NCBI RefSeq assembly: GCF_009905375.1
Contig: NC_133647.1
Coordinates: 136,333,263 to 136,397,262 of the forward strand
Origin: Apium graveolens
Lineage: Eukaryota; Streptophyta; Magnoliopsida; Apiales; Apiaceae
DNA: 64,000 bases
Reading direction: 5' to 3'
The notes under the pieces were generated by a model that was not told where the DNA came from, made no database searches, and saw only the letters and a list, made by a program, of their open reading frames with translations. The translations under genes and the position numbers were made by a program. This document shows, one piece after another, positions 23,215-33,696 of the stretch (positions within the stretch are counted from its first letter, which is position 1; every line of letters starts with the position of its first letter).

Positions 23215-24026
23215 ATGAGATTTCCGGTTTACAAGATTAATTTCTAAAATGATTTTTTCGACGATCCAACCCTACGGATGTTAAGATATATCAATTTTAG
23301 TCATATGAAAAAATTATTAAAAAATATGAACTTCATCTTGCATGTCAGGATTGGAAAAATCCGGTAAAAGTACCACTCCCGACAACGAAACTCGTTCCCG
23401 ATTTACAAGATTAATTTTTAAAATGATTTTTTCGACGATCCGACCGTACGGATGTTAAGATATATCAATTTTAGTCATATGAAAAAATTATTTAAAAATA
23501 TGAACTTCATCTTGCATGTCAGGATTAGAAAAATCCGGTAAAAGTACCCCTCCCAACAACGAGACTCGTTCCCGATTTACAAGATTAATTTTTAAAATGA
23601 TTTTTTCGACGATCCAACCGTACGGATGTTAAAATATATCAATTTTAGTCATATGAAAAAATTATTAAAAAATATGAACTTCATCTTGCATGTCAGGATT
23701 AGAAAAATCCGGTAAAAGTACCCATCCCGACAACGAGACTCGTTCCCGATTTACAAGATTAATTTTTAAAATGATTTTTTCGACGATCCGACCATACGGA
23801 TGTTAAGATATATCAATTTTAGTCATATAAAAAAATTATTAAAAAATATGAACTTCATCTTGCATGTCAGGATTAGAAAAATCCGGTAAAAGTACCCATC
23901 CCGACAACGAGACTCGTTCCCGATTTACAAGATTAATTTTTAAAATGATTTTTTCGACGATCCAACCGTACGGATGTTAAGATATATCAACTTTAGTCAT
24001 ATGAAAAAATTATTAAAAAATATGAA
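23215..24026. repeat. 174-bp tandem array in CACTA D, left part
   Basis: Units start at 23231, 23405, 23579, 23753 and 23927, exactly 174 bp apart (anchor ACAAGATTAA). Each contains GACGATCCAACCGTACGGAT and a stretch ATGAACTTCATCTTGCATGT. The fifth unit is cut at 24026 by element E and continues at 37250. Confidence 0.95.
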
Positions 24027-25103
24027 TGTTATTCCTAGAGGACTAACAATGAGATTTACAGAAGGGGGGGTTGAATGTAAATCTCAAAACTTTTTCAGGT
24101 TTTGAGAAGTTTATTAAAGCAGTGTGTTCTAGATGAACAAGTGTATGAATTGCTTTGAGCTAATGCAGACAGATATATATTCAAACACAAAATGTAAAGA
24201 ACACAACAAACTTTAAAAACTTTTCTGGTGGATTTGTTGTTCCACCAGAGATGGTATATTAGAAAATCTGTGTTCGACAATGTTGATCACAGCTGCATCC
24301 TAGTACAAACTAGATGAATTTTCTCTCAAGATATTTCTTAACAGCTCTGGAAAATCTCTCTCTAATTACTAGCTTCTTCTTGGTTTATATATTACCAAGT
24401 GTACAAGTGAAAAACAATATAAAATTACAATAGTAAAATAAGTTCTTCACTTGCTTCTTTTCCTGTTCACTCAAGTACTTTGTTGACTATTGTATCTTTG
24501 TACTAAAGAAGAACGGCTGCTTTTTCTGTTGATCCTGAAATTCGGCTACCACATCTCAGGCTTTCTCTGACAACCCATGTGCCTCTGTTTGTAGGTACAA
24601 CTACCACTTATCAACGGCTAATTAGCAGAACATCCGTTGAAGCTTTCATCCGTTGATGACTTCATCCGTTGAAGGATGTTATCCATTGAAGCTTTCATCC
24701 GTTGATGCATTTATCCGTTGATGCTCTCATCCGTTGAAGGATGTTATCCGTTGAAGCTTTAGAGACATCCGTTGAAGCTTAGCTTCTCATCCGTTGAAGG
24801 TCTTTAAGTCATCCGTTGATACCACTTCATTTATACAAAATTACAAGGCATGAAATATTTACAATTGGCCTTCCTATCTGCATATCATCTAGTAGTCAAC
24901 ATGACTCATAGTTTCTCTCAACTTCTAAGAATTACATTTTAAATACAGAGACTGAAATATGCTACAATACTAGACTTATTTCTAAGTAAAGCTACACCAT
25001 CAACGGATAGCCAAAGTGGTCTTATCCGTTGAGGCTACAGACACTAAATTTCTACTTAAGTGTTTAAACATATCATCAAACTAATGCACATATATTCCTA
25101 ACA
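24027..25103 (-). repeat. 3' LTR of element E
   Basis: 1077 bp, TGTTATTCC...TTCCTAACA on the + strand. It contains ten perfect ATCCGTTGA motifs in direct orientation (24632-24819), one mutated copy, and an inverted pair at 25000-25032. Confidence 0.95.
24632..24819. repeat. Direct array of ATCCGTTGA motifs in the LTR
   Basis: Ten perfect copies plus one ATCCATTGA within 188 bp, at irregular spacing of about 12-28 bp. The right LTR array (36778-36965) has eleven perfect copies. Seen on the strand of the element, each is TCAACGGAT, which contains the AACGG core of plant MYB-type sites. Confidence 0.9.
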
Positions 25104-25113
25104 ATCTCCCCCT
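25104..25113 (-). promoter_or_regulatory. Polypurine tract of element E
   Basis: AGGGGGAGAT on the minus strand, directly next to the 3' LTR. Confidence 0.85.
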
Positions 25114-25294
25114 ATTTATGTCTATAAGAATTGTAGGCATAAATTCAGGGTTAACTTGATGATAACAAAACACTTAACAAATATTTGAATTGAAACTAAG
25201 TAGAAATATAAAAGTGCTGCAAAAGTGTATGTACTAGGAGGTAATTGAAGATTTACAGTATTTCCAAGGGTGCTCCTCTAGCCTGAGCAAATCA

Positions 25295-28200
25295 TCATTT
25301 TCTTCTTTGTTCCCTGGTTTTCTTTCCTAGCCCTTTGTCATTTTCCTCAATTTGGAGTTGGAGTTGTCTGAAGAATTCAGCTTCATCTTCATCACTGATA
25401 TCCAACTTAGATTGCATTTCCTTGAGAGTTTCATTGCTGGCAATCTTGAGTTGGTCTTCAAGTCTGAAAAATCTTCTGACTCCTTTGTCATCTCTAAATT
25501 CCATCAACCAATGAGGTGATTTGTGAATTTTAGTTCCCCTTTCTTGTATGAGTAAGGTTCTGGGCAAAGCATTTGGTTCCCTCCAAGTCTTCCTTATGTT
25601 GGCAATCTTGTTGAGAATTTCAGTCTTGGCTGTTCTGGTAAAGCCAGAATCCTTTTTGATGGCTGAAAAGACTCTGATCAAGGTAGAGTAGCCTTCATTT
25701 AGAATCCTGTAGAGAGGCCATGTTCTTTCCCCAGCTCCCTTATATCTGAACACCAATCTCTCTGGTAGCTGTCTGTAGGCAGCTATTCCCCTTACTTCCT
25801 CCAGCTCATCCAGATAGAGATTAATGTCTGAAGCTTCTTTTATGTCACAGATGTGAACATAATCATCTTTAGAAATGGGTGGCTTAGGGTTAGGTTTTTG
25901 TTTTTGAGTGAATTTCTTAGAGGTTAGGGGAGGTGTAGATTTAGATTTTCTTTTCTGTTTCTTTGGTAGTGGTAGAGTGGTTAAAAAGGTAGGCAATGTG
26001 ATGTTGTCCCAATCAATAGGTTCCTCTTTTGGAATGATTGGTTCACCATGGATATTTATAGAGGGATCAGCAACAAAAGGTTCAGGTATGGAAGGTAGTG
26101 GTTTAGATATAGATTTGGTATCTTCAGGGTTATCTTCACTCCTTCTGTGTGCCTTGGCCTTTCTTCTGTTTCCCTTCTGCCATTCCTCTCTTTCCTCTAT
26201 ATTTTCACCAAATATACTCCCAAGAACCTCATCTAAGTTAGCAATCTTTACTTCACCCCTGACTTCAATTCCTTTCATTTCTTCAACTTGGCTTGACTTT
26301 AGCTGTTTTTCAAGCTTTGCTTGTGCTCTTTTGTCAGCCTTGAGTTTTACAGCTTCTTTCTTCAACCTTCTGGTTTCTTCCCTTTTAGCCTTTAGAAATT
26401 TGGGATGTCCTTGCATCACACAGATACTCTTTCCCTCTCTATAGATAAAGGCCATGTTCATTCTCTCACCCTTGTCCTTGGTCTCCTTCTTCTTTATGAT
26501 GCTTGCACTTAGAACTTTGTCTCCATCAGGTTTTGGAAGAGGAAAGTCTACTTCCTTTATCTGAGCAAAGTCTAGGGGATTCTTTGTGGAGTCCATACTG
26601 GATCTAGTGTTAGGCTTTAGAACCATAGGTTTTAAATTCTTGAAAGAAGTCTCTCCAACCTTATTTCTCCCTACTGGCTTGAGCTCCATGTTGATTGGTT
26701 CAATCTTTGTGCTAAATTTCACAGATGTTGATTTATTTTGTGTAGAACCAAACACCAATTGCAACCTTTCATCAATTCTCCTCCATTGTTCTTTCATTTG
26801 TATTTCAGCTGCTGCTAGCTGAATCAAATCAATTCCATCAGGTTTTCCCTTGATTTGAATGATTGGAGAGGTAGTGATGGCAGGAACTAGCACTTTAGAT
26901 ATCTGAATCTTTGTAGAGGGCTCTCCTTCCCCTTCCCTTTTATTCTCCCCCTTTTTGTTATCATCAAGGAGAGGGGTCAAGCCTTGTGCTTTTGCCAGCT
27001 GCTTTAGGAGATTGGTTTGAGATTGTTGGTTGAGAAGAAGGGTGGCCACAGAGTCTTCAATTCCTTGAACTCTGTCTTCCAACTTGGCCAGCCTTTGTTC
27101 AGTAACTGATTCCTTTTTCAATCTCGAAACCAAGTCCTGCAAAGTACCATAGGGCATGACTGAATCCAATTTTTCTGAAGTGAAGGATTTCAAGTCAGCA
27201 ATATCTTTCCTGAGATCATCTAGACTCATATTTTGCTTTACTTGCTGCAACTTCATGAGATGCAGTGAGTCCAGGTGAGCTTGGAGGATAGCCTTGATAT
27301 TTGCATTTGAAGTGTTCTGAATGGCCTGTTGAATAGTGATGATTTGTTTGACCAAGTGGACATTGAATTCACCTGTTCTATGCTCCTTAGTCAAGGCCCA
27401 TTCAGGTAGATTAGGAATGGAACTAGGGTCTTCATCTCCCCCTATATTCATGCTTCCATCAGAAGAAATAGAGTCATCATCATCAGAATTTACTCCAAAT
27501 TCCTCAGATGGCTCACCAGCTGTAGAAGGCATCCTGTTAATAGCAGCTTTATCCCTTTGAAGAGATTCTGTTGTGTGCACTAGATGTAGTGTCCTTTCTG
27601 CCTCCTCATTGCCCTGAGCAACCAACATTTGAAAGGCTGTCACAGGATGAGTAAAAGTGTCAGCATCCAAGGAAATGTTATCAATTACAGCTTTGTAATG
27701 TTGCTGAAATTGTCTTTCCTTTTCAGCATCATCCACAATCATTGACTCATGAGCAATGGCTGGTTCCACCCTTGTATCAAATGTACCTGCTTTTCTCTCT
27801 TTTTCTCTATGTTCTTGCATCAGGGGCTCCCCCTGGCTCACACATCTCACTCCCTCACCTTCACCTTCTAAGGTGGTACTCCACTCACTGACTTTTGCCA
27901 TGCTGGAAGAAATAGCATGCATTTTTGTGCTCTCAATCTCTCCTTTTGCCTGGGAGCAACCCAGCCTCTCACTCAAATTTTCACTCCCTGCCCTCAATCC
28001 TAAAAGTGATTGCACAGTATTCATGTCTTCTACACTTGGAATCATTTCAGTTATTTGTGTAGAGACTATCAACGGATGTGGAATATCCGTTGAAGTTGAA
28101 ACTGTTGTTATCAACGGATAACTGCTGTTAAGCTTATCCGTTGAAGAGCAACCACTTGTCAACGGATGAGTGATATCCGTTGAAGAAGGAAAAGAAGATG

Positions 28201-29836
28201 AAATTGAAAGTGATATAACTGTTGAATCTGTATAGATTGATTTGATATGTGTTGATACAGATCCTTCAATTATATCTGAAAGAATTTGCGGGTGATCCAA
28301 CAAATCATCTAAAAGATGATGATCACCTGTATTTGAGTGGGGCTCCTCCCTGAGTTGTAAAGAGGGAGAATCAGGAATTGATGGGAATAACATATCCACA
28401 TCCAGAGATGGTGAAGAAGTATTTGGTGATTGATGTGTAGTTATTGTGAGAGAATGGGGCTGTGACTCCACATTTATTGGAGTCACATCAAACTGAGTTT
28501 AAGAAGGCACAGAGACAGATGGATGTATCTGTGCAGTGTGTGCACCCTGTGTAGAAGATTGGGTTCTAGCCTTCTTTCTTCTAATAAAAGCTTTTGTAGG
28601 TGAGTGTTTGGCTTTAGTGTCCCTCCCTCTTTTGTTCTGTGTTCCTGGTTGGGAACTCTTTTCAATAGTAACATCCTTTTGGGAGGATGCTACTAGGGAT
28701 GTGCTAGAAACCTTTTCAACCACCACAGCTTTTTGAGAAACTGGGGCTTGGCTAGCTTGGGAAGCACTCAACTCTCCTTCCTTATCCTGGGGGTTTCTTT
28801 GATGTTCACCCCTCCCCTCACCACTCACACCCTGATCACTTCCCTCAGGGTTAATGGTTGTTTTTACAACTGTTGTCTTTTGAGAAACAACAGAGGTGGT
28901 TTTCTTTGTCTTGGATTTTGAAAGTTTAGATTTGGTGACCTTGGTAGAAATCTGTTGGGGCATTGACACAGATTTCATGGCCACACTAGAAGATAAAGAA
29001 ATAGAGGGGTTGGAAGAAGTAGGAGTTGTAGAAGCAATTACCTCACCTACCTGGGGTGCATTCATGATTGGTAAATATACCAATTGCACACTGCTGTTGA
29101 GATCCATTCTCAATAAGTCTGCAAGAACTCTTTTCTCTTGTGCCCAGCACTTGAGTTTATTATTCTCATTGATAATGACTAAACCTTCAGCAACATGGTT
29201 AGCCAATAACATAAAGAATCTAGCATAATAGATGTTATTAGGTCTATTAGCTTTGTTACCTAATCTAGTACCTAATTCTAGCATCACATAGTTGCTAAAG
29301 TTAAAGTACCTATCAGAAACAAGCATATAGAACATATTAACAAGAGATGAAGTTATGGCATCAAAATTACTAATTTTCCCAGAGAAAACCTTTATGAAGG
29401 CATCCCCAAGAAAACTCCATTCTTTCCTAAGGCCTTTTCGTCTAATACCCCCTAAATTAGCAGAGTTAAGAGAGTAACCTATGGAATCTAACATGCTGGA
29501 TACATCACTATCAGTGTGTGGTGTCATGGCATTGTTCTCAGGTAATTTAAAACATGCTTGTAAGTCATCACAGTTAATACAGTGATTTTTACCTTTGAGA
29601 GTGAAGGAGATAGTCATATCCATGGAGTTGAACTCAGCAGTTGTCCAAATCTCCTTAACTACTTCACAGAAAATCGTTGGGGCTTCCAGCATTGCATAGC
29701 TAAGTTTACAGTTTTTGATGAAGTCCATCATTTTGTGATAATCTGAGTGGGCTTCATTCTTTTCTACCAGAGCTATGAAATTGTTCTTCTCGTAGATGAA
29801 CCCAGATTGAGACATAATCTTCACGACTGGTGCCAT
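25295..29836 (-). pseudogene. Element E third ORF (env-like position), one in-frame stop
   Basis: The frame from the ATG at 29836 (MAPVVKIMSQSGFIYEKNN) runs to a TAA at 28499-28501 and continues in the same frame to 25295, about 1,510 codons in all. The first about 300 residues form a compact domain (KMMDFIKNCKLSYAML, CINCDDLQACFKLPENN, GLRKEWSFLGDAFIKVFSGK). The middle is Ser/Thr-rich with several STDI and HPL repeats that encode the 9-bp hairpin motifs. A coiled-coil-like block (LAKLEDRVQGIEDSVATLLL) follows, then a Lys-rich region and a C-terminal domain (LPERLVFRYKGAGERTWPLY). No clear membrane segment is seen, so the 'env-like' label comes from position only. The single stop suggests very recent loss, or read-through. 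Confidence 0.75.
28069..28183 (-). repeat. Three inverted pairs of the 9-mer inside ORF3
   Basis: TCAACGGAT and ATCCGTTGA alternate: 28069-28077 with 28085-28093, 28111-28119 with 28136-28144, and 28159-28167 with 28175-28183. Each pair could fold as a 9-12-bp hairpin in the element RNA. The stretch is translated as SSTDI- and HPL-like residues. Confidence 0.9.
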
Positions 29837-29936
29837 TGTTGTGAGTAGAAATTGCAGAGAATAACTTGTAGGTTTTGCAGAGAGAAAATGGTAAATGCTT
29901 GAAATTCTAAGAAAGCGTAAAGTAATAATGAACAAT

Positions 29937-30386
29937 CAGAAGGGCTTATATGCTTTCAAAGAAAAAGAAATAAATAAAGGATTAATCAATAAATAGGTGT
30001 TAGTGAATTTCAGCCGTTTAAGAATAAACTGTAAGTATTCTAATAACTACCTTTAAAACCAATACATACAGATGTATGTATGGTATCAACGGTTAAGAAA
30101 ATAGAATCAACGGCTGTGAAACACCTCAAACGTCTGATGTGACATTTCAACGGATAATGTAAATTGTCATCCGTTGAAAGGTACTTCAGCTTTATCCGTT
30201 GACGGATAAAAGTTCCAGAGATATACTTGTCTTTCAACGGATAATGAATATCCGTTGATAGAGCAATTTTGACTTTCAACGGATAGGGAACATCCGTTGA
30301 TGGAATAAACTTTGTTAAAAGTCAAATTTGTTCTAGCAACTAATATATTTCAGGCTTCACATCAAATTGCAAAGAAGACATGAATT
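29937..30386 (-). repeat. Spacer between pol and ORF3 with hairpin cluster
   Basis: No coding sequence. Inverted pairs of the 9-mer lie at 30147-30155 with 30169-30177, 30234-30242 with 30250-30258 and 30276-30284 with 30292-30300. A near-perfect palindrome TTTATCCGTTGACGGATAAA lies at 30191-30210. The cluster comes just before ORF3, where a signal for splicing or internal translation of ORF3 would be expected. Confidence 0.85.
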
Positions 30387-33300
30387 TTAAGAGTAATTAA
30401 GCATACCTAGCTCACTTACCAATCTTGTGAATGTTGATTCATCAAGTGGCTTGGTAAATATGTCAGCAATTTGTTGTTCACTTGGAACAAAATGTAGTTC
30501 CACTGTACCATTCATGACATGCTCCCTGATGAAGTGGTACTTAATATCAATGTGCTTGGTCCTTGAGTGCTGCACAGGATTCTCTGTTATGGCTATGGCA
30601 CTTGTGTTGTCACAAAAGATAGGTATTCTATCAACATGAAGTCCATAATCAAGGAGTTGATTCCTCATCCATAACATTTGAGAACAGCAACTTCCAGCAG
30701 CAATGTATTCAGCCTCAGCTGTAGAAGTAGAGACTGAATTTTGCTTTTTACTAAACCATGATACAAGCTTGTTTCCCAGGAATTGGCAGGAGCCTGTTGT
30801 ACTTTTCCTGTCTATTTTGCAACCTGCATAGTCTGCATCTGAATAACCAATTAGATCAAAGCCAGATTCTCTAGGATACCAAATTCCTAAATTTGGTGTA
30901 CCCTTGAGATATCTGAAAATTCTCTTGATAGCAATTAAGTGAGACTCCCTAGGATCAGCTTGAAATCTAGCACACAGACATGTAGCAAACATTATATCTG
31001 GTCTGCTAGCAGTTAAATATAAAAGTGAACCAACCATGCCTCTATAACTTGTAATGTCCACAGACCTTTCAGTCTTATTTAATTCAAGTTTGGTGGCAGT
31101 GGCCATGGGAGTTTTTGCAGATGAACATTCCATTAAGTCAAACTTCTTTAAAAGATCATGAATATATTTAGTTTGACTAATGAAAATTCCATTACTAACT
31201 TGTTTAATTTGTAAACCAAGAAAGTAGGTTAGTTCTCCCATTAGGCTCATTTCATAATTACTTTGCATTAGCTTAGCAAACTTTTTACAAAGTTTATTAT
31301 CTTTAGAACCAAATATTATGTCATCTACATAAATTTGAACAAGTATACTAGAGCCATTAACATTTCTAAAGAAGAGAGTTTTATCAACAGTACCTCTAGT
31401 GAAGTGATTCTCTAAAAGAAATTTTGATAATGTTTCATACCAGGCTCTAGGTGCTTGCTTCAGTCCATAGAGTGCTTTCAACAGATAATACACATAGTCT
31501 GGAAAATTTGGATCTTCAAATCCTGGAGGTTGACTTACATAGACTTCTTCCTCTAATTTCCCATTTAGAAATGCACTCTTGACATCCATTTGATAGACTT
31601 TGAAATTGGCATGGGCTGCATAGGCTAGAAAGATTCTGATAGCTTCAAGTCTTGCAACAGGAGCATATGTCTCATCAAAATCTATTCCCTCTTGCTGAGA
31701 ATAGCCTTTAGCAACCAATCTGGCTTTATTCCTTATGATAATGCCATTTTCATCCATCTTATTTCTGAATACCCATTTTGTATCAATAGGACTCTTGTTC
31801 TTTGGTTTGGGTACCAGCTTCCAAACTTGGTTTCTCTCAAATTGGTTTAGCTCTTCCTGCATAGCTAATATCCAATCTGGATCCAATAAGGCTTCTTCCA
31901 CTTTCTTGGGTTCCTCCTGAGATAGAAAACTACTATACAGACATTCATCTTGAGTAGCTCTTCTTGTTTGCACTTTAGATGATGCATCACCAATGATCAG
32001 TTCAAAGGGATGATTCTTGGTCCATTTCCTTTGAGGTGGAAGATGAGCTCTAGATGAGGTGATCTCAGTATTGTCATGATGTGAGATAGAGTTTTGATTA
32101 GTTGAAACTCCCCCTGAGTTGTTGGTCCTTTGCAGGGAACTTGGAGTTCCATCAATTAATGATGTAAATTGATTATCAGTTGATGAGCTATGATCAACGG
32201 ATGCTTCATTAAGTACTTCAACGGATGATGCACAATGTCTTTCAACGGATGCTGAATTTTGTGCATTATTCAGGGGCAAATTTTGTATTCCTTTTGAAGT
32301 GTCGTCTCCATCAATCTCTTCTTCACTATCATCACAATATATTTCAATATTGTCAAATTTGAGTCTCTCATAATGTTCCTCATCTGTTAGTCCATCAATC
32401 TTTTTATCATCAAACACAACATGCACAGATTCCATAACAATGTTGGTTCTTAGATTGTAGACCCTATAAGATTTTCCAGCTGAATAACCAACAAATATTC
32501 CTTCATCAGCCTTTGCATCAAACTTCCCTTTATGGTCAGATTGATTCCTCAGTATAAAACATTTACATCCAAAGACATGAAGAAAGTTTAGAGTTGGTTT
32601 TCTTTTCTTGAACAACTGATAAGGAGTCATGCCTTTAGCTTGATTGATCAAAGAAATATTTTGAGTGAAACAGGCACAATTAACAGCTTCAGCCCAAAAA
32701 TATGTTGGTAACTTTGATTCTTCAAGCATTGTTCTGGCAGCCTCAATTAAAGATCTGTTCTTTCTTTCAACTACCCCATTTTGCTGAGGTGTTCTTGGAG
32801 CTGAGAACTCATGCATGATTCCATTTTCTTCACAGAACAGCCTTAATGTCAAATTCTTGAACTCAGTTCCATTGTCACTCCTGATGTTTCTTACCTTCAA
32901 GTCAGGATGATTATTGACTTGCCTGATGTGATTGATAATGATTTCACTTGCTTCATCCTTTGATCCAAGAAAACAGACCCATGAGAACTTTGAGAAATCA
33001 TCTACACTCACTAAGCAATATCTTTTTCTTGCTATTGACAATACATTGACTGGTCCAAACAAATCCATATGTAGCAGCTGTAATGGTTCATCAATTGTTG
33101 TTTCAAGCTTCTTCTGAAATGATGCTTTCCTTTGTTTGCCTTTCTGACAAGCATCACACAGACCATCCCTTGAGAATTCAACAAGAGGAATTCCTCTTAC
33201 TAAGTCCTTTTTGACTAGATCATTCATTGTCTTGAAATTCAAATGGGATAGCTTCTTGTGCCATAGCCAACTCTCAACTGAACTTGCTTTGCTGAAGAGA

Positions 33301-33683
33301 CAAGTAATAGATTCTGCATCTGTAGAGTTGAAGTCAGCTAAGTACACATTTCCTTTTCTAACTCCAGTTAGAACCACTTTGTTGTCTTTCTTACTAGTGA
33401 CAACACAGGCTTCAGAATTGAAGGAAACTGTATTTCCTCTATCACATAGTTGACTGATACTCAGTAAGTTGTGCTTGAGACCATCAACTAATACAACTTC
33501 TTCAATGATGACATTCCTTGTTGAAATCAAGCCATATCCCATAGTAAACCCTTTGCTGTCATCTCCAAAGGTTATGCTGGGGCCAGCTCTCTCTTTAAAC
33601 TCTGTGAGCAGGGAGAAATCTCCAGTCATGTGTCTTGAACAGCCACTGTCCAAGTACCATAGATTTCTTCTATTTTCCTGCAC
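30387..33683 (-). CDS. pol: Element E pol polyprotein (protease, integrase, RT, RNase H)
   Basis: A 1,098-codon frame without stops. Domains in order: aspartic protease ([13 protein letters not shown], residues about 9-21); pre-integrase finger ([22 protein letters not shown], about 140-185); integrase core with D-D-E ([25 protein letters not shown]); RT ([24 protein letters not shown], catalytic YVDDIIFGS); RNase H ([46 protein letters not shown]). All catalytic residues that I can place are present. It starts with a GTG-read codon because the frame opens just after a stop, so the true start is unclear. It lies 13 bp after gag, in a different frame. It would make the enzymes for reverse transcription and integration of E. 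Confidence 0.93.
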   Translation of the reverse strand: MQENRRNLWYLDSGCSRHMTGDFSLLTEFKERAGPSITFGDDSKGFTMGYGLISTRNVIIEEVVLVDGLKHNLLSISQLCDRGNTVSFNSEACVVTSKKDNKVVLTGVRKGNVYLADFNSTDAESITCLFSKASSVESWLWHKKLSHLNFKTMNDLVKKDLVRGIPLVEFSRDGLCDACQKGKQRKASFQKKLETTIDEPLQLLHMDLFGPVNVLSIARKRYCLVSVDDFSKFSWVCFLGSKDEASEIIINHIRQVNNHPDLKVRNIRSDNGTEFKNLTLRLFCEENGIMHEFSAPRTPQQNGVVERKNRSLIEAARTMLEESKLPTYFWAEAVNCACFTQNISLINQAKGMTPYQLFKKRKPTLNFLHVFGCKCFILRNQSDHKGKFDAKADEGIFVGYSAGKSYRVYNLRTNIVMESVHVVFDDKKIDGLTDEEHYERLKFDNIEIYCDDSEEEIDGDDTSKGIQNLPLNNAQNSASVERHCASSVEVLNEASVDHSSSTDNQFTSLIDGTPSSLQRTNNSGGVSTNQNSISHHDNTEITSSRAHLPPQRKWTKNHPFELIIGDASSKVQTRRATQDECLYSSFLSQEEPKKVEEALLDPDWILAMQEELNQFERNQVWKLVPKPKNKSPIDTKWVFRNKMDENGIIIRNKARLVAKGYSQQEGIDFDETYAPVARLEAIRIFLAYAAHANFKVYQMDVKSAFLNGKLEEEVYVSQPPGFEDPNFPDYVYYLLKALYGLKQAPRAWYETLSKFLLENHFTRGTVDKTLFFRNVNGSSILVQIYVDDIIFGSKDNKLCKKFAKLMQSNYEMSLMGELTYFLGLQIKQVSNGIFISQTKYIHDLLKKFDLMECSSAKTPMATATKLELNKTERSVDITSYRGMVGSLLYLTASRPDIMFATCLCARFQADPRESHLIAIKRIFRYLKGTPNLGIWYPRESGFDLIGYSDADYAGCKIDRKSTTGSCQFLGNKLVSWFSKKQNSVSTSTAEAEYIAAGSCCSQMLWMRNQLLDYGLHVDRIPIFCDNTSAIAITENPVQHSRTKHIDIKYHFIREHVMNGTVELHFVPSEQQIADIFTKPLDESTFTRLVSELGMLNYS
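32194..32250 (-). repeat. Three direct 9-mers inside pol
   Basis: TCAACGGAT at 32194-32202, 32218-32226 and 32242-32250, exactly 24 bp apart and in the reading frame. They lie in the variable linker between integrase and RT, where extra sequence is tolerated. Confidence 0.9.
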
Positions 33684-33696
33684 ACCACAAAATCAA

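Noticed and set aside
23215..24026. CRISPR-like or centromeric satellite array
   Set aside because: Units of 174 bp without spacers lie inside a CACTA element with clear ends; there are too few for a satellite and nothing prokaryotic is present.
25908..28121. Several plus-strand open frames of 70-180 codons
   Set aside because: They lie opposite the long ORF3 of element E on the minus strand and are its shadows.
25295..29836. A true envelope glycoprotein
   Set aside because: No signal peptide, clear membrane segment or surface-protein pattern was seen; only the position after pol is env-like.
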